DNA of 44,813 nt, from assembly GCA_020631135.1 (NCBI GenBank), contig JAHDHU010000012.1, positions 11,799-56,611 on the forward strand. The letters run 5' to 3'. The stretch comes from Saprospiraceae bacterium. Its GTDB lineage: Bacteria; Bacteroidota; Bacteroidia; Chitinophagales; Saprospiraceae. Each line of letters opens with the position of its first letter. Within the stretch, counting starts at the first letter, position 1. The notes below the pieces were generated by a model that made no database searches, was not told the DNA's origin, and worked only from the letters and a program-made list of their open reading frames with translations. Shown here in pieces: positions 16,944-26,555 of this stretch. A program made the position numbers and the translations under genes.

Positions 16944-18330
16944 ACTTATCAATTAAAACAACCAAACTAGTGATGGCTGCAGCGCCCATTTTTAATTCTC
17001 TAGGATTTACTGCGTCGATTCGATCAATACTTGTATGGTGGTAATCAAAATATCTTTGAGAATCCGGTCTAAAACCTATCAACAAACCTTTTTGAGATTT
17101 AAGTGGATTAATATCAGCACCTCCACCTCCTTGCTTTAAGGATAAATCATAAGGAGAAAGAAAATCTTCAAAGGCTTTAAAATTTGTGAACAACTTTTTA
17201 AATACCTCATCTTCCGATGTACAACTAAATCCTCTTGGCGTAAATCCACCCGCATCAGATTCTATTGCTGCTATATGAAATTCATTGTTTTTATTGGATT
17301 CCTCAGCATAGGCTAAACCTCCGCCTAGACCATTTTCTTCATTCATAAACATTACACACCTTATGGTTCTCTTCGGACGATAGTTTAATTTATTTAAAGC
17401 ATTTATTACCTCCAAAGAATGTACACAACCAGCACCATCATCGTGAGCTCCACCTCCGACATCCCAAGAATCTAAATGTCCCCCTACCAAAATAATTTCT
17501 TCGGGAAATTCAGAACCTTTGATTTCACCAATCACATTATAAGAAACTGCATCCGGCAAAATACGAGGGTTGTTTTTTATTTTAGTCTCTACTTTTATAC
17601 CCTTCTTGATTAAATCAGAAATAAAATTTGCGTCGTTTGTTGAAATCGCCAACGCTGGGATTTTTTTAACACCATCGGTATAAACTGAAACACCTGTATG
17701 AGGATTGTCATCTTGTCTCAAAGTCATAGAACGAACCAAAACTGCAAGTGCACCATGTTTTGCTGCCCGAGATGCCCCAAAGACTCTCTGATCCACTGCA
17801 CCTCCATAAGCATTAAAGGTTCTTATTTGACTAGGATCCATAGGTCGATTAAAAAAAACAATTTTTCCTTCTAATTTTTCTGGACCCATTTTATCCAATG
17901 TGTCTAAACCAAAGACTTCGATAATTTCTGCTTTAATAGCTTTTCTACCAGTACCTATCGTATTACCAAGAGAGAGTGCGTTGAGTTCTTTGATCATCAT
18001 TAAGCCATCTTCCCACCACTTTATATTCACTTCCTCCTTATCTCCCCTTTCCCATACGGGAACGGTACAAGCCTGTTTCCAAACGGTATCCATATCCATA
18101 TTCGACATCAAGCTATATGTATAATTGACAGCATTTTCAGCATTTGGGGAACCCGCAAGCCTTCCTCCAACGTTCTCAGATAAATGGGTAAGCCATTCAT
18201 AGCATTTACCTTCCTTTAGAATAGTAGTATAAATCTCTTTGATGAAGAAAGCTTCATCATCTTGTGCCGATAAGCTGAAAGATAAAAAGATCAGCAGCAG
18301 TAGACTTAGATTTTTATTTTTATAGTTCAT
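16933..18330 (-). CDS. Secreted M28 family zinc peptidase (carboxypeptidase Q-like)
   Basis: A 465-residue exported aminopeptidase/carboxypeptidase with a signal peptide ending at LSAQ. The PA-type insert (IVFFNRPMDPSQI, about residues 150-250) is followed by the M28 catalytic domain with co-catalytic zinc ligands: His285 in GGHLDSWDVGGG, Asp in HDDGAG, Glu pair in MNEENG, Asp in IESDAGG and His in YHHTSID. All ligands are present, so activity is likely, cleaving peptides or dipeptides in the periplasm or outside. A possible -7 box (TACCTTTG, 18335-18342) ends only 4 bases before the ATG, giving almost no leader. Confidence 0.92.
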   Translation of the reverse strand: MNYKNKNLSLLLLIFLSFSLSAQDDEAFFIKEIYTTILKEGKCYEWLTHLSENVGGRLAGSPNAENAVNYTYSLMSNMDMDTVWKQACTVPVWERGDKEEVNIKWWEDGLMMIKELNALSLGNTIGTGRKAIKAEIIEVFGLDTLDKMGPEKLEGKIVFFNRPMDPSQIRTFNAYGGAVDQRVFGASRAAKHGALAVLVRSMTLRQDDNPHTGVSVYTDGVKKIPALAISTNDANFISDLIKKGIKVETKIKNNPRILPDAVSYNVIGEIKGSEFPEEIILVGGHLDSWDVGGGAHDDGAGCVHSLEVINALNKLNYRPKRTIRCVMFMNEENGLGGGLAYAEESNKNNEFHIAAIESDAGGFTPRGFSCTSEDEVFKKLFTNFKAFEDFLSPYDLSLKQGGGGADINPLKSQKGLLIGFRPDSQRYFDYHHTSIDRIDAVNPRELKMGAAAITSLVVLIDKYGL

Positions 18331-18457
18331 AACTCAAAGGTAAAGCATAGAAAATGACTAGTTTATTCATTTATTGCCGAAATTTAGGCACTTGTAGGTA
18401 ACTTTCAATTTTTTCAAACGTCAAAAAGCAAATCTCTAATATGGGAGTACCCCGACC

Positions 18458-19024
18458 ATGTTGAATTTTTTAATGATCAACTTACTAAATCCATTGATAA
18501 CTGGGAGTGTTAAGAGTGCCTTAACCGATGAAGAGGTTATAAAGCGCTATCTGGAAACCAGTGAACGAAAATACTATAGTATACTATATGATAGATATAG
18601 TAACAAGGTATTTGGTAAATGCATCTCTTTACTAAAGAGTGAGAGTAAGGCTGAGGACGCTACACAGGATATATTCATCAAAATTTTGTTGAATTTGTCA
18701 AAGTTTAGCGGAAAATCTAAGTTTTCTACTTGGGTTTATTCGATAACCTATAATTATTGTATTGATTTAATTCGACGGAAGAAAAAAGATCCGAGTGTAT
18801 TGATGGATAATATAGCAGATTCGCACGATCCTATCGAAGAAGTAGAAGATCAATTTCTTTTAGAGACGAATATCAAACGATTAAAAATTATTCTGGAAGA
18901 AATTCCAGTAGGCGATAAATCCATTTTATTGATGAAATATCAAGATAGCTTGTCCATCAAGGAAATTGGAGAAATGTTGGACAAATCAGAAAGTGCAATT
19001 AAAATGAAAATTAAACGGGCATAA
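18458..19024 (+). CDS. ECF-type RNA polymerase sigma-70 factor with probable premature stop
   Basis: A 188-residue sigma factor. Region 2 (YYSILYDRYSNKVFGKC to FSTWVYSITYNYCIDLIRRKKK) and region 4 with its helix-turn-helix (LSIKEIGEMLDKSESAIKMKIKRA) are complete. It probably reads extracytoplasmic stress. Translation stops at TAA 19022-19024, yet the same frame stays open for 13 more codons (LKFKKAYYEKYKD) to TAG 19064-19066. That extra tail is what the C-terminus of related Bacteroidota sigma factors usually looks like. Either the stop is a real shortening or a base error. The start could also be the ATG at 18473. Confidence 0.85.
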   Translation: MLNFLMINLLNPLITGSVKSALTDEEVIKRYLETSERKYYSILYDRYSNKVFGKCISLLKSESKAEDATQDIFIKILLNLSKFSGKSKFSTWVYSITYNYCIDLIRRKKKDPSVLMDNIADSHDPIEEVEDQFLLETNIKRLKIILEEIPVGDKSILLMKYQDSLSIKEIGEMLDKSESAIKMKIKRA

Positions 19025-19107
19025 TTGAAATTCAAAAAGGCCTATTATGAAAAGTATAAAGATTAGTTAAGGAAAACAATAATTTTCAAGAACTAGAACG
19101 ACAAGAA

Positions 19108-19308
19108 ATGGAACAACGAAGAGTGCCCTCTAAAATTAAAGATGGTATCGATTCTCAGGTTGGGTTTTTCCAATTTGTGGGCAATCTCTTTGAGTTGTAT
19201 TTACCTAGGATGATCGATTTATTTGTTCATAGAATGTCAAATAAAAACGAAAACACGACGGGTAATGGATCATCTTCAAATGGTGCTCCTAAATATCCAA
19301 ATCAATAA
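19108..19308 (+). CDS. Short partner protein of the sigma factor, likely 5'-truncated
   Basis: 66 residues from ATG 19108. The frame is open back to 19060, and the codons from 19069 read AAG GAA AAC AAT, where the expected start of such partner genes would be ATG GAA AAC right after the sigma stop. The true start may thus have been lost by one base change, leaving this internal ATG. The protein has an amphipathic/hydrophobic stretch (FFQFVGNLFELYLPRMIDLFV) and a Ser/Asn/Gly-rich tail. Small membrane-associated proteins often follow ECF sigma genes; I cannot name a function. Confidence 0.55.
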   Translation: MEQRRVPSKIKDGIDSQVGFFQFVGNLFELYLPRMIDLFVHRMSNKNENTTGNGSSSNGAPKYPNQ

Positions 19309-19347
19309 TCAATTAGTTAAACTTCCTTTTTAAACACTTGCTTTAAT

Positions 19348-20172
19348 ATGAGCATAAATTTATTCTTCTTGCAAATGCCCAAACTTCTTTCTGATTTATT
19401 GTCCAGTTTTATGGACTCTGTCCCTGGAATACTTGGAGCTATTGCAGTTATAATTATCGGTCTGATCGTTTCGAAAATGATCAGAAAACTTGTTAAATCT
19501 CTTTTTGAAAAAATAGGTTTAGACAAAATCGGTGATAAACTCAACGAAATAGAAATAGTCAACAAGAGCAACATTAAAATCAAACTAAGCTCAGTTTTGT
19601 CTACGATCATTTATTACTTCTGTATTCTTATATTTTTAGTTGGAGCGACAGATGTATTAGGCATGGAGTCCATTTCATCCTTGGTTAGTCAAGCAGTAAA
19701 GATGATACCTAATATCATCACAGCCATGTTAATTTTAATAGGTGGTATTTTATTATCCGACGCGGTTAAAAATATGGTTACCACCACTTGCGATTCTTTG
19801 GGTATACCTTCCGCAAAACTAATAGGCAACTTACTTTTCTACTTTTTGTTTTTGACCGTTTTTATACTTGCACTATCACAAGCTGGAATAGAAACTGCTT
19901 TCCTTGAACAAAATCTTTCGATACTCATTGGAGGAGTTGCATTTGCTTTCGCCATCGGTTATGGATTCGCCTCAAAAGATGTTGTTTCAAACTTTTTAGC
20001 TTCCTATTATTCTAACAATATTGTTAAAATCGGAGATAAGGTAAGTATCGAAGGTGTGACGGGACAGGTTGTGGACGTCTCAAAGTCGTCAATCGTTGTA
20101 CAAACAGACAATAGTAGAGTCATCTTCCCTTTAAACAAAGTAACAACTCAGAAAATAGAAATTTTTAAATAA
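19348..20172 (+). CDS. MscS-related mechanosensitive channel with extra N-terminal helices
   Basis: 274 residues, with about five predicted membrane helices: near 22-45, 80-102, 118-136, 157-178 and a pore-like helix GGVAFAFAIGYGFASKDVVSNFLA (about 196-219). A short beta domain (VKIGDKVSIEGVTGQVVDV) follows, and the protein ends before the usual alpha/beta vestibule. This CmpX-like layout differs from the classic channel at 11035. It may gate ions or only share the pore fold. It lies 39 bases after the short sigma partner gene, so the three genes may form a stress-response operon. An ATG at 19378 is an alternative start. Confidence 0.85.
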   Translation: MSINLFFLQMPKLLSDLLSSFMDSVPGILGAIAVIIIGLIVSKMIRKLVKSLFEKIGLDKIGDKLNEIEIVNKSNIKIKLSSVLSTIIYYFCILIFLVGATDVLGMESISSLVSQAVKMIPNIITAMLILIGGILLSDAVKNMVTTTCDSLGIPSAKLIGNLLFYFLFLTVFILALSQAGIETAFLEQNLSILIGGVAFAFAIGYGFASKDVVSNFLASYYSNNIVKIGDKVSIEGVTGQVVDVSKSSIVVQTDNSRVIFPLNKVTTQKIEIFK

Positions 20173-20206
20173 AATTTTATTATATATAAATTTTTATAAT
20201 ATTTAA

Positions 20207-20214
20207 TAATTTTG
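20207..20214 (+). promoter_or_regulatory. Candidate -7 box TAATTTTG ahead of the DUF3078 gene
   Basis: TAnnTTTG match 33 bases before the ATG at 20248, set in a very AT-rich upstream stretch. The leader ends in an A-rich run (GTTAAAAAATG), common ahead of well-expressed Bacteroidota genes that lack a Shine-Dalgarno. Confidence 0.5.
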
Positions 20215-20247
20215 CAAACAACCAATTAAACTTAAACTAGTTAAAAA

Positions 20248-21231
20248 ATGAAAAAATTTATTTTACTTTTTTTTGCAGGAATCTTCGCCTTTGGCCTTAG
20301 CGCTCAAGAAGAAATGACTCTTGAACAATTAAAAGCTAAGAAAGCTGAAAAACAAGCTGCAGCTGATGCCTTATTAGGTGAAGTTGCTTCTCTTCAAGGA
20401 AAGATCGATACTTATCCAGGGTGGAAATTTGGAGGATTAGGTGTTTTAGGTTTCAATCTATTTGATAATAAAGCATGGTACTCTATTCCACAAGCGCACT
20501 CTAGCCAAAATTCTTTAGGATTAGGTTTTACCGCTTTCGCGAATTATGACAAAGACAAAATATTTTGGAGAAATAATTTAATCATCAACATGTCTAAGAC
20601 TAATGCAAAACAATTTGATGATGATGCGACTGTAGAAACAATTGCAGACAAACTTAGTATTACTTCTTTAGCAGGTAGAAAAATCAATGACAAATTGGCT
20701 ATCTCTGTAGAAGGTTCATATGTTTCATCTGTGTTAAATTTCAATGACCCAGGTCAACTTACAGTAAGTGCGGGTGTAACATGGTTACCAATTACAGATT
20801 TAGTTGTAGTAATTCACCCAATTGGATATCAGCTTAATTTCCCTGATGCAGATTTCAACTCTACAGCAGGTGCAAAAATAGGTGCGACTTATACTAAAGA
20901 TTTATTCGCGGGTATTAAATGGAATTCTGCCCTATCTGCATTCTTCTCATATGGTGAAGGAGAAAACAAATCTTACCCAGGTCAACCTGATTATTCTAGA
21001 GGCGAAATGTCTAACTGGACATGGGAAAACGGTTTAGCTTTCAGTGCTTGGAAAGGTATTGGAGTAGGTCTTAACTTAGGTCTTGCTGGAAACAAGCAAT
21101 TAGTAGATGCTTTTAGAACGAAGACTGATGATGATGGAAATCTAATTTATGTTGAAGGAGAGGATGACAGTAGAAGTGAGAATAATCCATTACAGATGTA
21201 TTATAACTTAGGTTTATCTTATAATTTCTAA
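20248..21231 (+). CDS. DUF3078 outer-membrane beta-barrel-like protein
   Basis: A 327-residue exported protein with a signal peptide ending at LSAQ. A short lysine/alanine-rich coiled segment (EQLKAKKAEKQAAADALLGEVASLQGKID, split over residues 25-53) is followed by the DUF3078 region (GWKFGGLGVLGFNLFDNKAW) with alternating hydrophobic beta strands, closing with an aromatic residue (LGLSYNF), typical of an outer-membrane barrel. Function of DUF3078 is not established. The good promoter, A-rich leader and strong terminator suggest high expression as a single-gene unit. Confidence 0.85.
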   Translation: MKKFILLFFAGIFAFGLSAQEEMTLEQLKAKKAEKQAAADALLGEVASLQGKIDTYPGWKFGGLGVLGFNLFDNKAWYSIPQAHSSQNSLGLGFTAFANYDKDKIFWRNNLIINMSKTNAKQFDDDATVETIADKLSITSLAGRKINDKLAISVEGSYVSSVLNFNDPGQLTVSAGVTWLPITDLVVVIHPIGYQLNFPDADFNSTAGAKIGATYTKDLFAGIKWNSALSAFFSYGEGENKSYPGQPDYSRGEMSNWTWENGLAFSAWKGIGVGLNLGLAGNKQLVDAFRTKTDDDGNLIYVEGEDDSRSENNPLQMYYNLGLSYNF

Positions 21232-21258
21232 GAGAAAAACAAAACGACTTTATATATG

Positions 21259-21292
21259 TCCCGACTTACTGATGTAGGTCGGGATTTTTTTT
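21259..21292 (+). terminator. Intrinsic terminator of the DUF3078 gene
   Basis: Stem TCCCGAC / GTCGGGA with a 12-base loop followed by eight T, 27 bases after the stop codon. Confidence 0.88.
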
Positions 21293-21377
21293 GATATGCA
21301 TCAATGTGACTCTCCTTGTCATGCTCGAGATAAACACTTTTTTTATCTTGCACCTCTCTTGAATAGAACCAAACTCA

Positions 21378-24164
21378 ATGGCTGAAAAAAAACTCTTTCT
21401 TCTAGATGGTCACGCTTTAGTATATCGTGCGCACTACGCATTTATCAATCGTCCTCTCATAAACTCAAAAGGATTCGATACTTCGGCGATAACTGGATTT
21501 GTACGGACTTTATGGGATCTGATAAAGTCTCAAAAACCTACACACATAGCCGTATCGTTTGATCTTTCAGGACCAACATTTCGTCACGAAATGTATCCAC
21601 CGTATAAGGCAAATAGAGATGCCCAACCAGAACAAATTACAGCCGCCCTACCCTATATCGAAAAAATTATTGAGGCCTTTAAAATCCCTATTGTCAAACT
21701 GGCCGGATACGAAGCTGATGATGTCATTGGTACCTTATCCAAACAAGCAGAAAAAGAAGGATTTAAAGTATACATGGTAACTCCAGATAAAGACTACGCA
21801 CAACTCGTCAGCGAAAATATCTTTATGTATAAGCCTGCACGTTCTGGAAATGATGTTGATATTTTAGGTGTTCCAGAAGTACTGGAAAAATGGGACATCG
21901 CCAAAGTCGAACAGGTCATCGATATTTTAGGGCTTCAAGGTGACAGTGTGGACAACATCCCTGGCATTCCCGGAATCGGGGCCAAAACTGCAGTCAAACT
22001 TCTCAAATTATATGATTCTGTAGAAGGCTTGATTGCCCATGTGGACGAACTTAAAGGAAAGCAACAAGAAAAGGTGAGAGATTTTGCAGAACAAGGTATT
22101 CTATCTAAAAAGTTGGCAACCATAGATATAAATGTGCCCATTCAATTTGATGCTTCTACTTACATAATTGAGGAATTAGATAAGGAGAAAATGTCTGCGC
22201 TCTTTAAAGAATTAGAATTTAGAACACTGGCAAAACAAATATTGGGAGAAGGACAATCTGCAGGAACACAACAAAATTTATTTGGTACTCCTTCTTCTGT
22301 TGCCAAAAGACAAGATTTTAATAAAACGGATGCTTTCTCAATAGCTGAAAACAACATAGAAAACGTCAAACACGATTATCAACTTGTCAATAATCCCACT
22401 TCGAGAAAAGCACTCATCGAAAAATTAAAAAAAGAGAAGATTATATCCTTCGATACAGAAACTACCGGCATCGATGCGCATCAGGCAGAATTGGTCGGCC
22501 TTGCATTTAGCTTTAAAGCAAAGGAAGCTTTTTACATTCCTTTTCCTGAAGATCAAGAAGAAACGAAAAGTATTTTAAGTGAATTCAAAGAGGTTTTAGA
22601 AAATCCATCCATTGCCAAAATCGGTCAAAACATAAAGTATGATATGACCATGATGAAATGGTACGGTGTAGATGTACAAGGCGAATTGGAAGATACGATG
22701 ATTCTACATTATTTGGTAGAACCTGATCAAAGGCATAAACTCGATTATTTATCCGAAGCTCTGCTCAAATATAAAATGGTTCCAATTACAGATCTCATTG
22801 GAAAAAAAGGGAAAAATCAATTAACAATGAGATCCGTGGATGTAGAAAAGGCCGCAGAATATGCTGGTGAAGATGCGGATATAACCCTACAGGTATACCA
22901 AGAACTTCTCAAAAAAGTAAAGGAAGAAAAAGTAAACGACATCTACGAAAAAATTGAAGAACCATTGATCAAAGTACTTTGCGATATGGAATTTGAAGGT
23001 GTCAAAATAAACCCTGATTTCTTAAATAAGTATTCAGAAGTTTTAGGCGGCCAAATCCAAGAAAGACAAAAGCTAATCTACGAAAAAGCCGGGGTCGAAT
23101 TTAACATCGCATCACCGAGACAAGTTGGTCAAGTTTTATTTGAAAAACTCAATATACCTTATCGATGGAGAAAAACCAGTTCTGGTCAATATTCAACGGA
23201 TGTTGAAAAACTTACTGAACTTTCTCGAGATCATGAAATCATTAAAGATATTTTAGAATTTAGAAAGTTCGCAAAATTAAAATCTACCTATGTAGATGCA
23301 TTGCCCAAATTGATCAATCCTAGAACAGGAAGAATCCATACCAATTACAATCAATCTCGGGCCGCAACAGGAAGATTAAGTTCAGAAAATCCAAATCTTC
23401 AAAACATTCCAATTCGAGATCAAGCAGGTAGAGAAATTAGGAAAGCTTTTATTCCAAGAGATAAAGATCATATCCTTGTTGCTGCGGATTACTCTCAAAT
23501 CGAGTTGAGGTTAATTGCAGAAATAAGTAAAGACGAATCGATGATGGAAGCCTTTATTCAAGGAAATGATTTCCATAGGGCTACTGCTGCAAAGGTGTAT
23601 AATGTTTCTTATGAAGACGTTACAGCTGATCAAAGAAGAAATGCTAAAACTGTCAATTTCAGTATAACCTATGGAGCTGGATCGACCAATCTTTCTAGGC
23701 AACTCAACATCAAAAGAGGAGAAGCCAAAGAATTGATTGAAAATTATTTTACTCAGTTTTCAGGGCTCAAAAAATACATGGATAGCACTGTTGATTTCGC
23801 TAGGGAAAATGGATTTGTACAAACACTTTTGGGCAGGAAGAGAAAGTTAAGAGATATTAATTCTAGAAATAACTTAGCTCGATCAAATGCCGAAAGAATG
23901 GCCATCAACACACCAATCCAAGGTACAGCTGCTGATATGATCAAATTAGCAATGATCGATTTACATCAAGCCATGCGTGAAAAAAATCTTGTCTCTAAAA
24001 TGATCATGCAAGTACATGACGAATTAGTATTTGATGCGAGGAAAGATGAATTAGATCAGCTCAAAGCACTTATTGACGATAAAATGAAAAATGCGATTCC
24101 CAACTTGACAGTTCCTATCGTTGTAGAAATAGGTACTGGAGAAAATTGGTTAGAAGCACACTAA
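21378..24164 (+). CDS. polA: DNA polymerase I
   Basis: Repair and Okazaki-fragment polymerase, 928 residues, full length. An N-terminal 5'-nuclease domain (about 1-290: FLLDGHALVYRAHYAF, YEADDVIGTL, GIPGIGAKTA) is followed by a 3'-5' exonuclease domain (about 335-530) with an intact DEDDy set, including Asp359/Glu361 in FDTETTG and YAGEDAD. The polymerase domain has AADYSQIELRL (Asp704), the O-helix RRNAKTVNFSITYGAG and the second catalytic Asp in VHDELVF. Proofreading thus appears functional, unlike in some polA lineages. lpxD-like follows 9 bases later. Confidence 0.98.
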   Translation: MAEKKLFLLDGHALVYRAHYAFINRPLINSKGFDTSAITGFVRTLWDLIKSQKPTHIAVSFDLSGPTFRHEMYPPYKANRDAQPEQITAALPYIEKIIEAFKIPIVKLAGYEADDVIGTLSKQAEKEGFKVYMVTPDKDYAQLVSENIFMYKPARSGNDVDILGVPEVLEKWDIAKVEQVIDILGLQGDSVDNIPGIPGIGAKTAVKLLKLYDSVEGLIAHVDELKGKQQEKVRDFAEQGILSKKLATIDINVPIQFDASTYIIEELDKEKMSALFKELEFRTLAKQILGEGQSAGTQQNLFGTPSSVAKRQDFNKTDAFSIAENNIENVKHDYQLVNNPTSRKALIEKLKKEKIISFDTETTGIDAHQAELVGLAFSFKAKEAFYIPFPEDQEETKSILSEFKEVLENPSIAKIGQNIKYDMTMMKWYGVDVQGELEDTMILHYLVEPDQRHKLDYLSEALLKYKMVPITDLIGKKGKNQLTMRSVDVEKAAEYAGEDADITLQVYQELLKKVKEEKVNDIYEKIEEPLIKVLCDMEFEGVKINPDFLNKYSEVLGGQIQERQKLIYEKAGVEFNIASPRQVGQVLFEKLNIPYRWRKTSSGQYSTDVEKLTELSRDHEIIKDILEFRKFAKLKSTYVDALPKLINPRTGRIHTNYNQSRAATGRLSSENPNLQNIPIRDQAGREIRKAFIPRDKDHILVAADYSQIELRLIAEISKDESMMEAFIQGNDFHRATAAKVYNVSYEDVTADQRRNAKTVNFSITYGAGSTNLSRQLNIKRGEAKELIENYFTQFSGLKKYMDSTVDFARENGFVQTLLGRKRKLRDINSRNNLARSNAERMAINTPIQGTAADMIKLAMIDLHQAMREKNLVSKMIMQVHDELVFDARKDELDQLKALIDDKMKNAIPNLTVPIVVEIGTGENWLEAH

Positions 24165-24173
24165 ATCAAAAAT

Positions 24174-25103
24174 TTGGATTTTCAAGAAAGTATAAAACTG
24201 TCAGATATATTTAGACCATTCGAATGTGTAATCGTAGGGGATGATTCCGCTTTCGCGAATGGGATCAATGAGATACATCGTGTACGAGAAGGCGATATTA
24301 CCTTCGTTGATCATGAAAAATATTATAAGAAAGCGCTAAGTTCTGATGCTTCATTTATAATCATCGATCAAAAAGTGGATCAAAACTTTGGGAAAACATT
24401 GATCGTTTGCGAAAACCCATTTGATGTTTACGAACAAATCGTAAAAACTTTGCGTCCTTTTATTTCGGTTGCAAATACAGAAAATCAAATTATCGATCCA
24501 AGTGCCATTATCGAACCTAATGTACAAATAGGAGCAAATGTTAGCATCGGAAAAAATTGTTATATCCAGTCCAATGTATACATAGCTTCATACACGATTA
24601 TTGGAGATAATGTGATCATTCAAAGTAATAGCTCGATTGGGACAGATGCGTTTTACTTCAAGAAAAAAGCTGAAATTTATCAAAAATGGACCTCAGGAGG
24701 TTCAGTGATTATCGAGGACAACGTCGATATTGGTGCAGGATGTACTATAAACAAAGGAGTGTCTAGTGAGACGATCATTGGAAAAGGCACTAAAATAGAT
24801 TGTCAAGTTCATGTTGGTCATGGAGTAATTATTGGAGAAAATTGTTTGCTGGCAGCTCAAGTAGGCATTGCAGGTAAGTCCAGATTAGGTGACAATGTAG
24901 TTTTATATGGTCAGGTAGGAGTGGCTCAAAATATTCAAATTGGAGAAAATACTGTTGTTTTGGCTAAATCTGGAGTGTCAAAAAACCTAGATGCCAATAA
25001 AGTTTACTTCGGTTATCCAGCAGTTGAGGCCAAAGAAAAATATCGTGAATTGGCAACTTTACGACAAATGACGAGGGATAAAATGAAAAAAGCGACCGAA
25101 TGA
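24174..25103 (+). CDS. LpxD-like UDP-3-O-acylglucosamine N-acyltransferase
   Basis: 309-residue acyltransferase of the LpxD group. An N-terminal uridine-binding domain (about 1-100: NEIHRVREGDITFVDHEKYY) is followed by a left-handed beta-helix of hexapeptide repeats (about 105-280), with the catalytic-type His in HVGHGVIIGENCLLAAQVGIAG. It would N-acylate UDP-3-O-acylglucosamine in lipid A synthesis. It is somewhat shorter than typical LpxD (about 340), and Bacteroidota often carry a second, divergent LpxD-like protein, so this may be the paralogue. The start is a TTG at 24174, 9 bases after polA; no ATG fits. Confidence 0.85.
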   Translation: MDFQESIKLSDIFRPFECVIVGDDSAFANGINEIHRVREGDITFVDHEKYYKKALSSDASFIIIDQKVDQNFGKTLIVCENPFDVYEQIVKTLRPFISVANTENQIIDPSAIIEPNVQIGANVSIGKNCYIQSNVYIASYTIIGDNVIIQSNSSIGTDAFYFKKKAEIYQKWTSGGSVIIEDNVDIGAGCTINKGVSSETIIGKGTKIDCQVHVGHGVIIGENCLLAAQVGIAGKSRLGDNVVLYGQVGVAQNIQIGENTVVLAKSGVSKNLDANKVYFGYPAVEAKEKYRELATLRQMTRDKMKKATE

Positions 25104-25205
25104 TCGCTGATTTCTCTCTCAAAATTTATTGTGTTACCTAGGAAAATCAATCCTTCAATAGGTAAAGGTGCTTTAAAGACGAGTTATTTTACGAGTGTCA
25201 CATTT

Positions 25206-25760
25206 TTATTTCCATTTAATATTACAACCCATACTAGGAACTTGATTTTCTATTTGAGGTGAATTCGAAATAACATTATCCAAAGCGGTTCTCAAATCCG
25301 CGCCATCCAACTTTTTACCATTTCCAGGGCTGCTTTCATCCAATCTTCCACGATAACTTAATTCGTCTTTGCCATTAAATACATAGAAATCTGGAGTACA
25401 AGCAGCATCATAGCTTTTAGCTACTTCTTGCCTTTTGTCATACAGATAAGGAAAAGGAAATTGGAGCACTTTAGCTACTAATCTCATCTTATCAGGATCA
25501 TCATCTGGGTAATTCTCCACATCATTAGAGCTTATCGCGATAAATGAAACCCCTTTCGATCTATATTCGTTTGCGATGCGCAAGATCTCGGGGTTGACAT
25601 GAATAACATAAGGACAGTGGTTACAAATAAACATTACCACTGTTGCGACTTCTGATTTAAGTTGGTCAAAGCTCATGTAATTACCTGAAACGGTATCCAT
25701 AAGTAAAAAATTAGGAGCCTTAGTACCTAAAGGCAACATATTCGATGGAGTCAATGCCAT
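25206..25760 (-). CDS. Thioredoxin-like/AhpC-TSA family protein
   Basis: 184 residues without a signal peptide. Thioredoxin fold with CNHC at Cys46/Cys49 (MFICNHCPYV), a cis-Pro region at ACTPDFYVFN and a further Cys near the end (MGCNIKW). This matches the PRX_like1 group of the AhpC/TSA-related family, predicted to act in cytoplasmic thiol redox or peroxide reduction; the physiological substrate is not known. It is the last gene of a minus-strand run, 9 bases after the VanY-like gene, so co-transcription is likely. Confidence 0.88.
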   Translation of the reverse strand: MALTPSNMLPLGTKAPNFLLMDTVSGNYMSFDQLKSEVATVVMFICNHCPYVIHVNPEILRIANEYRSKGVSFIAISSNDVENYPDDDPDKMRLVAKVLQFPFPYLYDKRQEVAKSYDAACTPDFYVFNGKDELSYRGRLDESSPGNGKKLDGADLRTALDNVISNSPQIENQVPSMGCNIKWK

Positions 25761-25769
25761 AATTTTTAA

Positions 25770-26555
25770 TTAATGTTTACAAGAACTGTTTATTCCCAAA
25801 ATATAATTTTCGATGATTTTGACAGAACCCGCTGTTTGATCACCTTTAAAACCTTGAATGTCTTCAATTTTCAAATTTTCTTTGGCGAATGCCAATATTT
25901 CATCTGATTCCGGCATATAGCTGTAATGCCATTTTTCTTCATTATACCCTTCTTTTCTATTTGGTCCTTTCTCACAGTAAACCTGACAATATCCAAACTT
26001 GTGAGCATTTTCGGATAACCATTGATAAACCTTGGCACCTTCTCCTTTTTCAAACCAATGATTGTCAAAAGAATTTAGATCTATGTCCGTTCCCCAATGA
26101 TGTCTGCTGCTTCCGGGCATAGAACTATACTCTAAAATTTTGAGTGATCTCTCAACTTGATCTTCAATTTTAGAAGCATTGGTTCCATCAGATAATATTC
26201 GTTGACCAGTCCATTTTCTTTCCCAAATTCCTTTTTGATAATCGAAGTTTCTTGCTGCGGATCGAATGATCAATTTTATGCCATCATTTGAAGCACTCTC
26301 GAACATTTTTTTAAACGCCTCAAAGGCGTCTTTTCTCATCCATTGCCCTGGACGATCTGCAAACTTTATTGGAATCTCTACAAAGTCGATTTCGTGTTTC
26401 GGGTCAAACTTACCTGTTACATAATCGATCGTATGATATTTTTTCACTTCTTTGGTTTGGATTAATTCAATCGGTTTTTCACTCGATTTTTGTGTTTCGA
26501 CTGGAGCGTTGCAAGCACTAAAGATCAATATAAATGTCAACAACCAAATTCTCAT
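25770..26555 (-). CDS. VanY-type M15 D-alanyl-D-alanine carboxypeptidase lipoprotein
   Basis: With the ATG at 26555 the protein has 261 residues and a clean lipoprotein signal (LIFSAC, Cys15). An upstream open extension is rejected because it would put charged residues ahead of the signal and overlap the preceding gene. The catalytic domain has SRHHWGTDIDL (His and Asp zinc ligands) and EKWHYSY (catalytic Glu and third zinc His), intact for M15B enzymes that trim the terminal D-Ala of peptidoglycan stems. The TAA of the preceding gene and this ATG share one base (TAATG), which indicates translational coupling. Confidence 0.92.
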   Translation of the reverse strand: MRIWLLTFILIFSACNAPVETQKSSEKPIELIQTKEVKKYHTIDYVTGKFDPKHEIDFVEIPIKFADRPGQWMRKDAFEAFKKMFESASNDGIKLIIRSAARNFDYQKGIWERKWTGQRILSDGTNASKIEDQVERSLKILEYSSMPGSSRHHWGTDIDLNSFDNHWFEKGEGAKVYQWLSENAHKFGYCQVYCEKGPNRKEGYNEEKWHYSYMPESDEILAFAKENLKIEDIQGFKGDQTAGSVKIIENYILGINSSCKH

